Assembly: GCA_017463155.1 (NCBI GenBank)
Contig: JAFTPT010000021.1
Span: 1-64,000, forward strand
DNA: 64,000 bases
DNA from: Blautia sp.
Lineage (GTDB): Bacteria > Bacillota > Clostridia > Lachnospirales > Lachnospiraceae
Direction: 5' to 3'
Positions within the stretch are counted from its first letter, which is position 1, and every line of letters starts with the position of its first letter. The notes under the pieces are model-generated. The model saw only the letters and a program-made list of their open reading frames with translations. It made no database searches and was not told where the DNA came from. This document shows, piece by piece, positions 14,349 through 21,891 of this stretch. Position numbers and translations under genes: made by a program.

Positions 14349-16013
14349 ATGAAACGATCGAAACGAATAGAAGCCTTGGATCAGAGGGCGGTTAATAAGG
14401 ACGGCTTCATCGACGAATGGCCCGAGATGGGATTTATCGCCATGAAGAGCCCGTATGATCCAAAGCCTTCCATTACTGTGGAAAACGGTGTCATTACAGA
14501 GCTTGACGGGAAGAAACGCGCGGATTTCGATTTCCTGGATCAGTTTATCGCGGATTACACGATACGTACAGACAGAGCCGTGGAATCCATGGCGATCCCT
14601 TCCCTCACGATCGCGAGGAAGATCGTTGACATCGAAACGCCGCGGAGCGAGATCCTCCGGATCATCTCCGGCATCACTCCGGCCAAAATGGCGGAAGTCA
14701 TCAACGAGCTGAATGTGGTGGAGATGATGATGGGCATGCAGAAGATGCGTGCCAGAAGGGTCCCGGGCAACCAGGCTCATATCACGAACCTGAAGGACGA
14801 CCCGGTCCAGATTGCCGCGGACGCGGCGGAGGGGGCTCTCCGGGGCTTCAGCGAGGAGGAGACGACGACCGGCGTAGCCAGATACGCTCCGTTCAACGCC
14901 ATCGCCCTGCTGATCGGTTCCCAGGTAGGACGCCGCGGCGTCCTGACCCAGTGTGCGGTCGAGGAGGCCGTGGAGCTGGAGCTGGGGATCCGGGGTCTTA
15001 CGACCTACGCCGAGACCCTGTCCGTATACGGGACCGAGAAGGTCTTCGTGGACGGTGATGACACACCTTATTCTAAAACATTCCTGAATTCCGCCTACGC
15101 ATCCCGTGGGCTGAAGGTCCGTTTTTCGTCGGGCTCCGGCTCGGAGGTGCTGATGGGAAGCACGGAACGGAAATCACTCCTGTACCTGGAATGCCGGTGC
15201 CTGTATGTGACAAAAGGCGCAGGATCCCAGGGGATCCAGAACGGATCCGTCAGCTGTATCGGCGTGACCGCCGGTGTGCCGGCCGGTATCCGTGAGGTCA
15301 TCGGGGAAAACCTGGTGGCGGCGCTTCTGGGACTGGAGTGCGCTTCCTCCAACGACCAGAGCTTTTCGCATTCCGATATGCGGAGGACAGCGAGGACGAT
15401 GCTGCAGTTCATGCCGGGAACGGATTTCATCTTTTCCGGTTATGCGGCGGAACCGAATTATGACAATATGTTCGCCGGATCGAATTTCGATGCGGAGGAT
15501 TTTGACGATTATAACGTTTTGCAGCGCGATATGCAGGTGGACGGCGGCCTTCGTCCGGTGACGGAGGAGGAAGTCATCCGGGTGCGCCGGGAGGCGGGGA
15601 AAGCCGTTCAGGCGGTCTTCAAATACCTTGGCCTCACGGAAGTGACGGACGAGCAGGTCGAAGCCGTTACCTATGCGCACGGCAGCCATGATACCCTGAC
15701 ACGGGACGTGGCCTCGGACCTGATGGCCGCGGATGATCTGATGAAGAGGGGCATCACTGGCGTCGACGTCGTACGTGCCCTGGCCGAGAGCGGCTATGAG
15801 GAGCTGGCGGAGAATATCCTCAGCATGCTGAAGCAGCGCGTGATCGGTGATTACATGCATACCGCCGCGATCCTTGACGACCAGTTCCAGGTCATGTCCG
15901 GTGTGAATACGCCGAACGATTATCTGGGACCGGGGACCGGCTACCGTGTGGACGGCAAACGCTGGGAGGAGATCAAGGCGATCCCCCACAGGATCAATGT
16001 GAACGATTTTTAG
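14349..16013 (+). CDS. pduC: B12-dependent propanediol dehydratase, large subunit PduC
   Basis: 554-residue catalytic subunit of adenosylcobalamin-dependent diol/glycerol dehydratase, converting 1,2-propanediol to propionaldehyde by a radical mechanism. It is the expected length and has family segments such as MEMMMGMQKMRARR, the SSNDQSFSHSD stretch and the C-terminal PNDYLGPGTGYR. ATG at 14349 is chosen with GGAGAAAAG upstream. It opens the pduCDEGH block. A glycerol dehydratase activity cannot be excluded. Confidence 0.95.
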   Translation: MKRSKRIEALDQRAVNKDGFIDEWPEMGFIAMKSPYDPKPSITVENGVITELDGKKRADFDFLDQFIADYTIRTDRAVESMAIPSLTIARKIVDIETPRSEILRIISGITPAKMAEVINELNVVEMMMGMQKMRARRVPGNQAHITNLKDDPVQIAADAAEGALRGFSEEETTTGVARYAPFNAIALLIGSQVGRRGVLTQCAVEEAVELELGIRGLTTYAETLSVYGTEKVFVDGDDTPYSKTFLNSAYASRGLKVRFSSGSGSEVLMGSTERKSLLYLECRCLYVTKGAGSQGIQNGSVSCIGVTAGVPAGIREVIGENLVAALLGLECASSNDQSFSHSDMRRTARTMLQFMPGTDFIFSGYAAEPNYDNMFAGSNFDAEDFDDYNVLQRDMQVDGGLRPVTEEEVIRVRREAGKAVQAVFKYLGLTEVTDEQVEAVTYAHGSHDTLTRDVASDLMAADDLMKRGITGVDVVRALAESGYEELAENILSMLKQRVIGDYMHTAAILDDQFQVMSGVNTPNDYLGPGTGYRVDGKRWEEIKAIPHRINVNDF

Positions 16014-16024
16014 GAGGCTGTGCC

Positions 16025-16726
16025 ATGGAAGTCAATGAACAACTGATACAGGCGATCACCAGAGCGGTTGTGGAACAGTTGCGGCGAAACGGCGTGCAGC
16101 CGCCCTATGGACAGAATGCACAGAAACCTTCCGAGCCGGGCGTGAATACCCTGGCCGGAAAAACCCGGATGCGGCCGAAGCATTCCTACGAGGGCGCACA
16201 GAAAGCCCCGCAGGGGACCGATCCGAAGGAGATCGTGATCGGCGTCGGAGCCGCTTTTCAGACCGAGATCCGGTCCACGATCACCGGGATCCCGCTGGAG
16301 GAGGTCATCCGCAATGTAAAGGCCGGGATCGAGGAGGAAGGCATGACCTCCCGTGTCGTGAAGGTACTGGACACCTCGGACGTCGGCTTTATGGCCCTTA
16401 AGTCCGCAAAGCTTTCCGGCTCCGGCATCGGCATCGGCATCCAGTCAAAGGGTACGACCGTGATCCATCAGAAGGATCTGTACCCCCTGACAAATCTGGA
16501 GCTGTTTCCGCAGGCGCCTCTTATGACGCTCGAGACCTACAGGAGGATCGGACGGAATGCCGCCAGATATGCCAAGGGCGAGATGGTGACGCCCATCGAG
16601 AGCGTCAACGATCCGACGGTGCGGGCCAAGTACCAGGTCAAGGCGGCTCTGATGCACATCATCGAGACGGAGCAGCTGGACCCGGATAAGGGAATGATCC
16701 CCTGGGAAGATGGAGATAAGAGATGA
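16025..16726 (+). CDS. pduD: B12-dependent propanediol dehydratase, medium subunit PduD
   Basis: 233-residue medium subunit, which with PduC forms the cobalamin site. The first 20 residues (EQLIQAITRAVVEQLRRNG) form an amphipathic encapsulation peptide, then a Pro/Gln-rich linker to about residue 55. The core has EIVIGVGAAF and the GIGIGIQSKGTTVIHQKDL segment typical of the family. It starts 12 bases after pduC behind TAGGAGGC and overlaps pduE by four bases. Confidence 0.94.
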   Translation: MEVNEQLIQAITRAVVEQLRRNGVQPPYGQNAQKPSEPGVNTLAGKTRMRPKHSYEGAQKAPQGTDPKEIVIGVGAAFQTEIRSTITGIPLEEVIRNVKAGIEEEGMTSRVVKVLDTSDVGFMALKSAKLSGSGIGIGIQSKGTTVIHQKDLYPLTNLELFPQAPLMTLETYRRIGRNAARYAKGEMVTPIESVNDPTVRAKYQVKAALMHIIETEQLDPDKGMIPWEDGDKR

Positions 16727-17118
16727 GCAGATATCCGTTAGGCAGAAATGAAGCCGATACGATCACATCGAGAACGGGCAAGAAGCTTTCCCAGCTGACC
16801 CTGGACGAGGTCAAGCGCGGCAACGTGACGTCCGATGACATCAAGATCTCCGCGGAGATGCTGCGGCGTCAGGGCAAGGTCGCCGAGGAGGCTGACAATC
16901 CCCAGATGCAGGCGAACTTTGAGCGGGCCGCCGAGCTGGTCAATGTACCGGATGATGTGATCCTGGCCATGTACAATAAACTGCGTCCGAACCGGTGCAC
17001 AAAGCGTGAACTGGTGATGATGGCGCAGGAGCTTCTTGAAAAATACCAGGCACCCCACTGCGCCAAGCTGGTGCTCGAGGCTGCCGAGGTCTACGAAAAA
17101 AGAGGAATCCTTCTTTGA
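16723..17118 (+). CDS. pduE: B12-dependent propanediol dehydratase, small subunit PduE
   Basis: 131-residue small subunit. It begins RYPLGRNEADTITSRTGK and has the helical ERAAELVNVPDDVILAMYNKLRPNR segment typical of PduE/DhaB3. Unlike Salmonella PduE it has no N-terminal targeting helix, so only PduD appears to carry the address for this enzyme. The start codon overlaps the pduD stop (ATGA), indicating translational coupling. Confidence 0.93.
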   Translation: MSRYPLGRNEADTITSRTGKKLSQLTLDEVKRGNVTSDDIKISAEMLRRQGKVAEEADNPQMQANFERAAELVNVPDDVILAMYNKLRPNRCTKRELVMMAQELLEKYQAPHCAKLVLEAAEVYEKRGILL

Positions 17119-18935
17119 AACTGATCGCAGGCGTTGACATAGGCAATTCAACAACGGAAGTGTGCATCGGAGGCGTCACGGACAGCGGCGAATTCCGGTT
17201 TCTCTCCAGCGCCTCGAGGATGACCACCGGGACCAAAGGGACCCTTCCCAATGTGCTCGGAGTCAAGGCCGCGCTGGAGGAAGCCATGGACCGGATCCAA
17301 AGGCCCGTGAGCGACCTTTCGCTGGTGCGCCTCAATGAGGCTGCGCCGGTCATCGGTGACACGGCCATGGAGACGATCACCGAGACGATCATCACGGAGT
17401 CTTCCATGATCGGACACAACCCGTCTACGCCCGCCGGAGCGGGAGAAGCCGTCGGGGAACTTCTGTTCATCGGAAATCTCTGGAAGGGAAAACCCGGCGT
17501 ACCCTACATCGTAGCCGCCGAGAACAGGTTTTCCTATGAGGAGATCGCGTCCAGGCTCAACCAGTATATCCCGGAGCTGGATATCTGCGGCCTGATCCTG
17601 CAGGCCGATGAAGCTGTTCTGGTGGAGAATCGTCTGAACAGACCCATGCCCATTGTGGACGAGGTGCGCCATATCGGCAAGGTGCCGGAGGGAAAGCTGG
17701 CTGCCATCGAGGTGGCACTGCCCGGGACAACGATCCGGATGCTGTCCAACCCCTACGGGATCGCGACGCTTCTTAAGCTTGACGCGGAGGAGACGCGGGC
17801 CGTCACGCCCATCGCCAAGAGCCTGGTGGGCAAGCGGAGCGCGGTCGTGATCAAAACGCCCCACGGCAATGTAAAAGAGAATGTACTTCCTGCCGGTGAG
17901 ATCGTTCTCCACGGAGAACAGACACTGCAGGTGAATATAGACGCCGGTGCAGATGAGATCATGGATACCCTGGCAAGAGCCGGAGAGATCCGTGATATAG
18001 ACGGACAGAGGGACACCAATGTCGGCAATATGCTGAACCGGATCAAGACAAGTATGGCGGATGTGGCGCAGGTGGGCGGAGACGAGATCCGCATCACCGA
18101 CATCCTCGCGGTGGACACACTGGCTCCGGTGGAGATCTCCGGTTCCCTTGCAGGGGAGACCTGCATGGAAAAGGCGGTCGGCATCGCGGCCATGGTCAAG
18201 ACGCAGCAGCTTCCCATGCAGCAGATCGCGGCGCGGCTGGAAAGAGATTACCACATACACGCAGTCGTCGCCGGCGTGGAAGCCGTCATGGCTTCGCTCG
18301 GTGCGCTGACAACGCCGGGCACGACGCTGCCGCTGGCCATCCTGGATATGGGCGGCGGGTCTACGGACGCGGCCGTTCTGGAGGCGGACGGGACCGTCCG
18401 GACCACACACCAGGCCGGGGCCGGGGAACTGGTCAGCATGCTGATCCAGACAGAGCTGGGCCTTGAGAGCCGCGTGACGGCCGAGCAGATCAAAAAATAC
18501 CCCATGGGCAAGGTGGAAAGTCTTTTCCATATGCGCCTGGAGAACGGAGCCATGCAGTTCTTTGAGGAGTCCATCGATCCGAGGTACTTCGGCCATGTGG
18601 TGCTTCTTTCACCCGGCGAGATGCTGAAGGTGGAGGAGGATATTCCCATGGAGCGGATCCTGGAGGTCCGCCGGGACGCCAAGCGCAAGGTATTTGTGCG
18701 GAATGCACTCCGGGCGCTCCGTACGGTGGCGCCGGATCATGATATACGCAGGATCCCGAACGTGGTACTGGTCGGCGGCTCTGCGGAGGATTTTGAGATC
18801 CCGGAGATGCTGATGGAAGCGCTGTCCGAGTACAGGATCGTATGCGGACGCGGCAATATCAGGGGAAAAGAAGGTCCGCGCAACGCGGTCGCGACCGGCC
18901 TTCTGCTTTCGTATCTTGGAACAGGAGAGCGTTGA
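17115..18935 (+). CDS. pduG: Diol dehydratase reactivase, large subunit PduG
   Basis: 606-residue ATP-dependent chaperone-like subunit that expels damaged cobalamin from inactivated diol dehydratase. It has an actin/Hsp70-like ATPase fold with the N-terminal GVDIGNSTTE phosphate loop and a later ILDMGGGSTDAA motif near residue 415, and matches the expected length. The start is TTG at 17115 overlapping the pduE stop (TTGA), so translation is coupled and probably kept below the enzyme level. It overlaps pduH by one base. Confidence 0.94.
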   Translation: MKLIAGVDIGNSTTEVCIGGVTDSGEFRFLSSASRMTTGTKGTLPNVLGVKAALEEAMDRIQRPVSDLSLVRLNEAAPVIGDTAMETITETIITESSMIGHNPSTPAGAGEAVGELLFIGNLWKGKPGVPYIVAAENRFSYEEIASRLNQYIPELDICGLILQADEAVLVENRLNRPMPIVDEVRHIGKVPEGKLAAIEVALPGTTIRMLSNPYGIATLLKLDAEETRAVTPIAKSLVGKRSAVVIKTPHGNVKENVLPAGEIVLHGEQTLQVNIDAGADEIMDTLARAGEIRDIDGQRDTNVGNMLNRIKTSMADVAQVGGDEIRITDILAVDTLAPVEISGSLAGETCMEKAVGIAAMVKTQQLPMQQIAARLERDYHIHAVVAGVEAVMASLGALTTPGTTLPLAILDMGGGSTDAAVLEADGTVRTTHQAGAGELVSMLIQTELGLESRVTAEQIKKYPMGKVESLFHMRLENGAMQFFEESIDPRYFGHVVLLSPGEMLKVEEDIPMERILEVRRDAKRKVFVRNALRALRTVAPDHDIRRIPNVVLVGGSAEDFEIPEMLMEALSEYRIVCGRGNIRGKEGPRNAVATGLLLSYLGTGER

Positions 18936-19273
18936 TGGTTGTAAACAGACCTTCCATAATCGTTTATACGGATCATCCCGACGAGGATCTTCTGAAGGAG
19001 GTACTGGCAGGGATCGAGGAAGAGGGCGTTCTGTACCAGGTGTCCGAACGAAACGGTGACCTGGACACACTGGCCTTTGAAGCGGCGGCGGAGTCCATGC
19101 TGGGGAGCGGGATCGGGATCCTGGGAAACCGCATGGCCATGCAGATGCAGCGGCTTCCGAAGGGGCACAATGTTTTTGAACTGGATTCGCCACGGTTCTG
19201 GCAATGCAGGAACCTGGGGGCGAACAGCGCGAGGGCGATCAAAAAAATGCCCTTCAGGCCTCTTTACGGGTAA
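18935..19273 (+). CDS. pduH: Diol dehydratase reactivase, small subunit PduH
   Basis: 112-residue partner of PduG, structurally related to the dehydratase medium subunit so that it can swap with it during reactivation. Family features include the GIGIGILGNRMAMQ-like glycine segment and NSARAIKKMPFRPL near the end. The ATG shares one base with the pduG stop (TGATG). Confidence 0.92.
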   Translation: MVVNRPSIIVYTDHPDEDLLKEVLAGIEEEGVLYQVSERNGDLDTLAFEAAAESMLGSGIGILGNRMAMQMQRLPKGHNVFELDSPRFWQCRNLGANSARAIKKMPFRPLYG

Positions 19274-19309
19274 TCCATCGAAAAAACCTGCTTTTGGAGA
19301 AATGATGCC

Positions 19310-20392
19310 ATGAACATATATACCAGAAACGGAGACAGAGGAACGACGAGCCTCATCCGCGACAAGAATATATCCAAATCGGACGACCGGATCCAGCTGG
19401 TCGGGACGATCGATGAACTGACAAGCCATCTGGGCCTCGTCAAGACCATGCTGCGGGACGCGGACACGGTTCATCTCCTGGAGAAGATCCAGGGGACGCT
19501 GATCACGGTCATGGCAGGTGTGGCCGATCCCTACAATCGGGAATACAAGATCGAGGATGGCCGGACGGAGGAGCTGGAGACCGAGATCGACCGGCTGGAG
19601 GGCCTATTTGAGAGACCGAAAAAGTTCATCCTTCCCGGCGGCAGCCGGCTTTCCGCCGAGATTGACGTGGCAAGGACAGTCGCCAGAAGAGCCGAACGGG
19701 CACTGGCGCTGGTCAGCGTACGGTTCGGTGCGGATGCCGGGACCAAACGATATATGAACCGGCTGGCCGATTATCTGTATGTGCTGGCCAGATATGAAGA
19801 TGCAAAGGCAGAAGGTAGGATCATGGCAGAAAAGAATCCGGAGAACAGCTACAGGATGCCGGTGGTGCGGGACGCGGAGCTCGAAAAGGAGCCGGCCGGG
19901 ACGATCCCCGGCGGAGCAGGCAGTTCTTCCTTCAACGAGGCGGTCATTCAGGAGGTCATGCGCCGCATGACAGAGACCACCCGCATATCCCTGGCTTCGG
20001 CCAAGAAGCTGATCGACAGACTGGAGAAGGAAGCAGAACGCAGGGGAAGCAAGGCCGTATTCGCCATTTGCGGTCCCGAAGGAAATCCGATCGCAGTCCA
20101 TGTGATGGACGGGGCTTTCCTGGTCAGCTTTGACGTTGCCACCAAAAAGGCCTACACCGCGGCAGCGGTGAAGATGTCGACGATGGAGCTCTCCGCACTC
20201 GCGCAGCCGGGCGGTACCTTCTACGGCGTCGATAAGATGGAAAACGGAAAGATTGTGATCTTTGGAGGCGGGATCCCGCTCACGGCAGGCGGACGGATCA
20301 TCGGGGCGCTCGGCGTAAGCGGCGGGACCGGTGAGGAGGACCACAGCCTGGCGGAATACGGACTGTCGATCCTTCCGGAGGTTTTACAGTAA
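19310..20392 (+). CDS. pduO: PduO: ATP:cob(I)alamin adenosyltransferase fused to a GlcG/HbpS domain
   Basis: 360-residue two-domain protein. Residues 1-170 are a PduO-type adenosyltransferase (TRNGDRGTTSL ATP loop, GTIDELTSHLG, RAERALALV) making coenzyme B12 for PduCDE. Residues 225-360 are the PduO C-terminal GlcG/HbpS-like domain, which can bind haem in Salmonella PduO. The linker (171-224) contains an amphipathic stretch, FNEAVIQEVMRRMTETTR (208-225), that resembles the encapsulation peptides of this locus. Last gene of the locus, ending just before a long hairpin that probably terminates it. Confidence 0.93.
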   Translation: MNIYTRNGDRGTTSLIRDKNISKSDDRIQLVGTIDELTSHLGLVKTMLRDADTVHLLEKIQGTLITVMAGVADPYNREYKIEDGRTEELETEIDRLEGLFERPKKFILPGGSRLSAEIDVARTVARRAERALALVSVRFGADAGTKRYMNRLADYLYVLARYEDAKAEGRIMAEKNPENSYRMPVVRDAELEKEPAGTIPGGAGSSSFNEAVIQEVMRRMTETTRISLASAKKLIDRLEKEAERRGSKAVFAICGPEGNPIAVHVMDGAFLVSFDVATKKAYTAAAVKMSTMELSALAQPGGTFYGVDKMENGKIVIFGGGIPLTAGGRIIGALGVSGGTGEEDHSLAEYGLSILPEVLQ

Positions 20393-20403
20393 CAGGAAAA
20401 GTA

Positions 20404-20465
20404 GACAGGGGACGGTTCTGTGTCTTGTTTGACTCGTCAAACAAGACACAGAACCGTCCCCTGTC
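20404..20465. repeat. Dispersed palindromic repeat, copy 1 (likely bidirectional terminator)
   Basis: Two perfectly complementary 29-base arms (left arm begins GACAGGGGACGGTTCTGTGT) around the loop CTCG. It lies between the convergent ends of pduO and the carboxypeptidase gene. Three more copies occur near 37192, 37966 and 57142. Flanking A/T runs would support termination in both directions. Confidence 0.9.
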
Positions 20466-20474
20466 TTTCCCATA

Positions 20475-21773
20475 TCAATCATCGGTGGAGTGATCTGCCG
20501 GTGGTCTGTGCAGTACTTTTTTCATGGCACGTATGAGGAAGAAGAGAAGCAGGATCCCGGCCGCTCCGATCAGGAAATACGGGATCAGATTGATCTGTTT
20601 TGAATAATCCGCGGCCTCCTGAAGATGCTTGTCGGAGGCGATGGAAACGGAATTATCCTCGACAGCGGGAACCTCCGCGATGGCATGTCCGACCACGGCA
20701 CCGCCGAACAGGTAGGTCCGGTCAAGGTCGCCGTTCTCCATCGGGACGTCCTTGATCTCAAGATTGTCCGCGGAAGCAGCCGAGGGATAGACGACCGTTC
20801 CGCCGCTTATCACGTGGAAATCATCGGTCCCCAGGTCTTCGATCTTGAAATTGTCAAATGCGTAGTTGAGCAGTTGGATCGCCTGGTCATCCGTCATATC
20901 CGCCTGGCCCATCATGACGACACAGACGAGCGTCAGATCTCCGCGCGTGGCGGCACAGCTGAGTACACTGCCGGAAGCTTCGGTATAACCTTCTTTTCCA
21001 CCGATACAGTCCGGATAATAAGCATCGCTGGACGGCTCCGTCATCGTAAAGCGGTTGGACAGGGCACGTTCGCCGCCGGAAACATTGGTGGCCGGGATCG
21101 TGTAGGAAGTGGTGCTGCAGATCGTCCGGAAGGTCTCGTCCGCCATGGCGGCCTTGGTGATCAGGGCCAGGTCGTGGGCTGTCGTATGCTGCGCCGGATC
21201 GGGCAGGCCGGTGGGATTGGTAAACAGTGTATCCGTGCAGCCGATCTCTGCAGCCTTCTGGTTCATCATGTCGACAAAGCCCTCGACGGAGCCGCCGACA
21301 TGCTCGGCAACCTGCAGGGCCACATCGTTGGCGGAGACCAGCATGATCGCGTACAGGCACTGCTCCATGGTGAAGACCTCGTCGATCTGGGCGGCAATAT
21401 GGGCGCCGCCGTCCGTGACGCCGGACACGCCGGTCGCGGTCATTACGACTTCGTCGGTCAGAGAACTGTTTTCCAGAGCGACAAGGCATGTCATCAGCTT
21501 GACGGAGCTGGAAGGATACAGCGCTTCATCCATATTCTTGGCATAGAGGATGGTGTCCGTCGACACCTCCTGTACGAATGCGGATTCCGCGGGGATCTCG
21601 GGTCCCTGCGGCCATCCGGGAATCGCGTTTGTCGTGACGCCGGGATTGGACGCCGGAACGGTTTCCTCCGTGCTCTCTACGGTTTCTTCTGCGTAGGTGA
21701 CAGTCCGGAGCCCGCTGGCCAGAATAAGAAGAATACAGAGAAAAAAGGCAAGATGTATATACTTGTTTCTCAT
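20475..21773 (-). CDS. Serine-type D-Ala-D-Ala carboxypeptidase (peptidase S11)
   Basis: 432-residue DD-carboxypeptidase of the PBP5/DacF group, trimming pentapeptides in peptidoglycan outside the membrane. It has a signal/anchor segment at residues 5-25, the SxxK motif in PSSSVKLM, SxN as SANDV, and in the third-motif position KEG (GGKEGYTEAS) instead of the usual KTG. After the catalytic domain comes the PBP5-like C-terminal domain, then a transmembrane helix near residues 400-420 (LIPYFLIGAAGILLLFFLI) and a short basic tail. The start at 21773 is preferred (GGGAG upstream) over ATG at 21794. Confidence 0.88.
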   Translation of the reverse strand: MRNKYIHLAFFLCILLILASGLRTVTYAEETVESTEETVPASNPGVTTNAIPGWPQGPEIPAESAFVQEVSTDTILYAKNMDEALYPSSSVKLMTCLVALENSSLTDEVVMTATGVSGVTDGGAHIAAQIDEVFTMEQCLYAIMLVSANDVALQVAEHVGGSVEGFVDMMNQKAAEIGCTDTLFTNPTGLPDPAQHTTAHDLALITKAAMADETFRTICSTTSYTIPATNVSGGERALSNRFTMTEPSSDAYYPDCIGGKEGYTEASGSVLSCAATRGDLTLVCVVMMGQADMTDDQAIQLLNYAFDNFKIEDLGTDDFHVISGGTVVYPSAASADNLEIKDVPMENGDLDRTYLFGGAVVGHAIAEVPAVEDNSVSIASDKHLQEAADYSKQINLIPYFLIGAAGILLLFFLIRAMKKVLHRPPADHSTDD

Positions 21774-21805
21774 AATGAAAACTCCCGTAACCATAATCTC
21801 AGGTC

Positions 21806-21835
21806 AGTATAGCACATTTGGTGCCTTCCTTGCAA
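21806..21835 (-). promoter_or_regulatory. Promoter of the carboxypeptidase gene
   Basis: Minus strand: TTGCAA (21835-21830), 18-base spacer, TATACT (21811-21806). The TTGCAA box is self-complementary and also serves as -35 for the opposite promoter. Confidence 0.6.
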
Positions 21836-21858
21836 AAAATACCGCATAATGTTACAAT
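21830..21858 (+). promoter_or_regulatory. Promoter of the polysaccharide gene cluster, sharing its -35 box
   Basis: TTGCAA (21830-21835), 17 bases, TACAAT (21853-21858), 34 bases before the glycosyltransferase start. The -35 hexamer is the same six bases used by the divergent carboxypeptidase promoter. Confidence 0.6.
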
Positions 21859-21891
21859 ATCTTAATAAATACTAAACAAGGAGGCGTCTGT

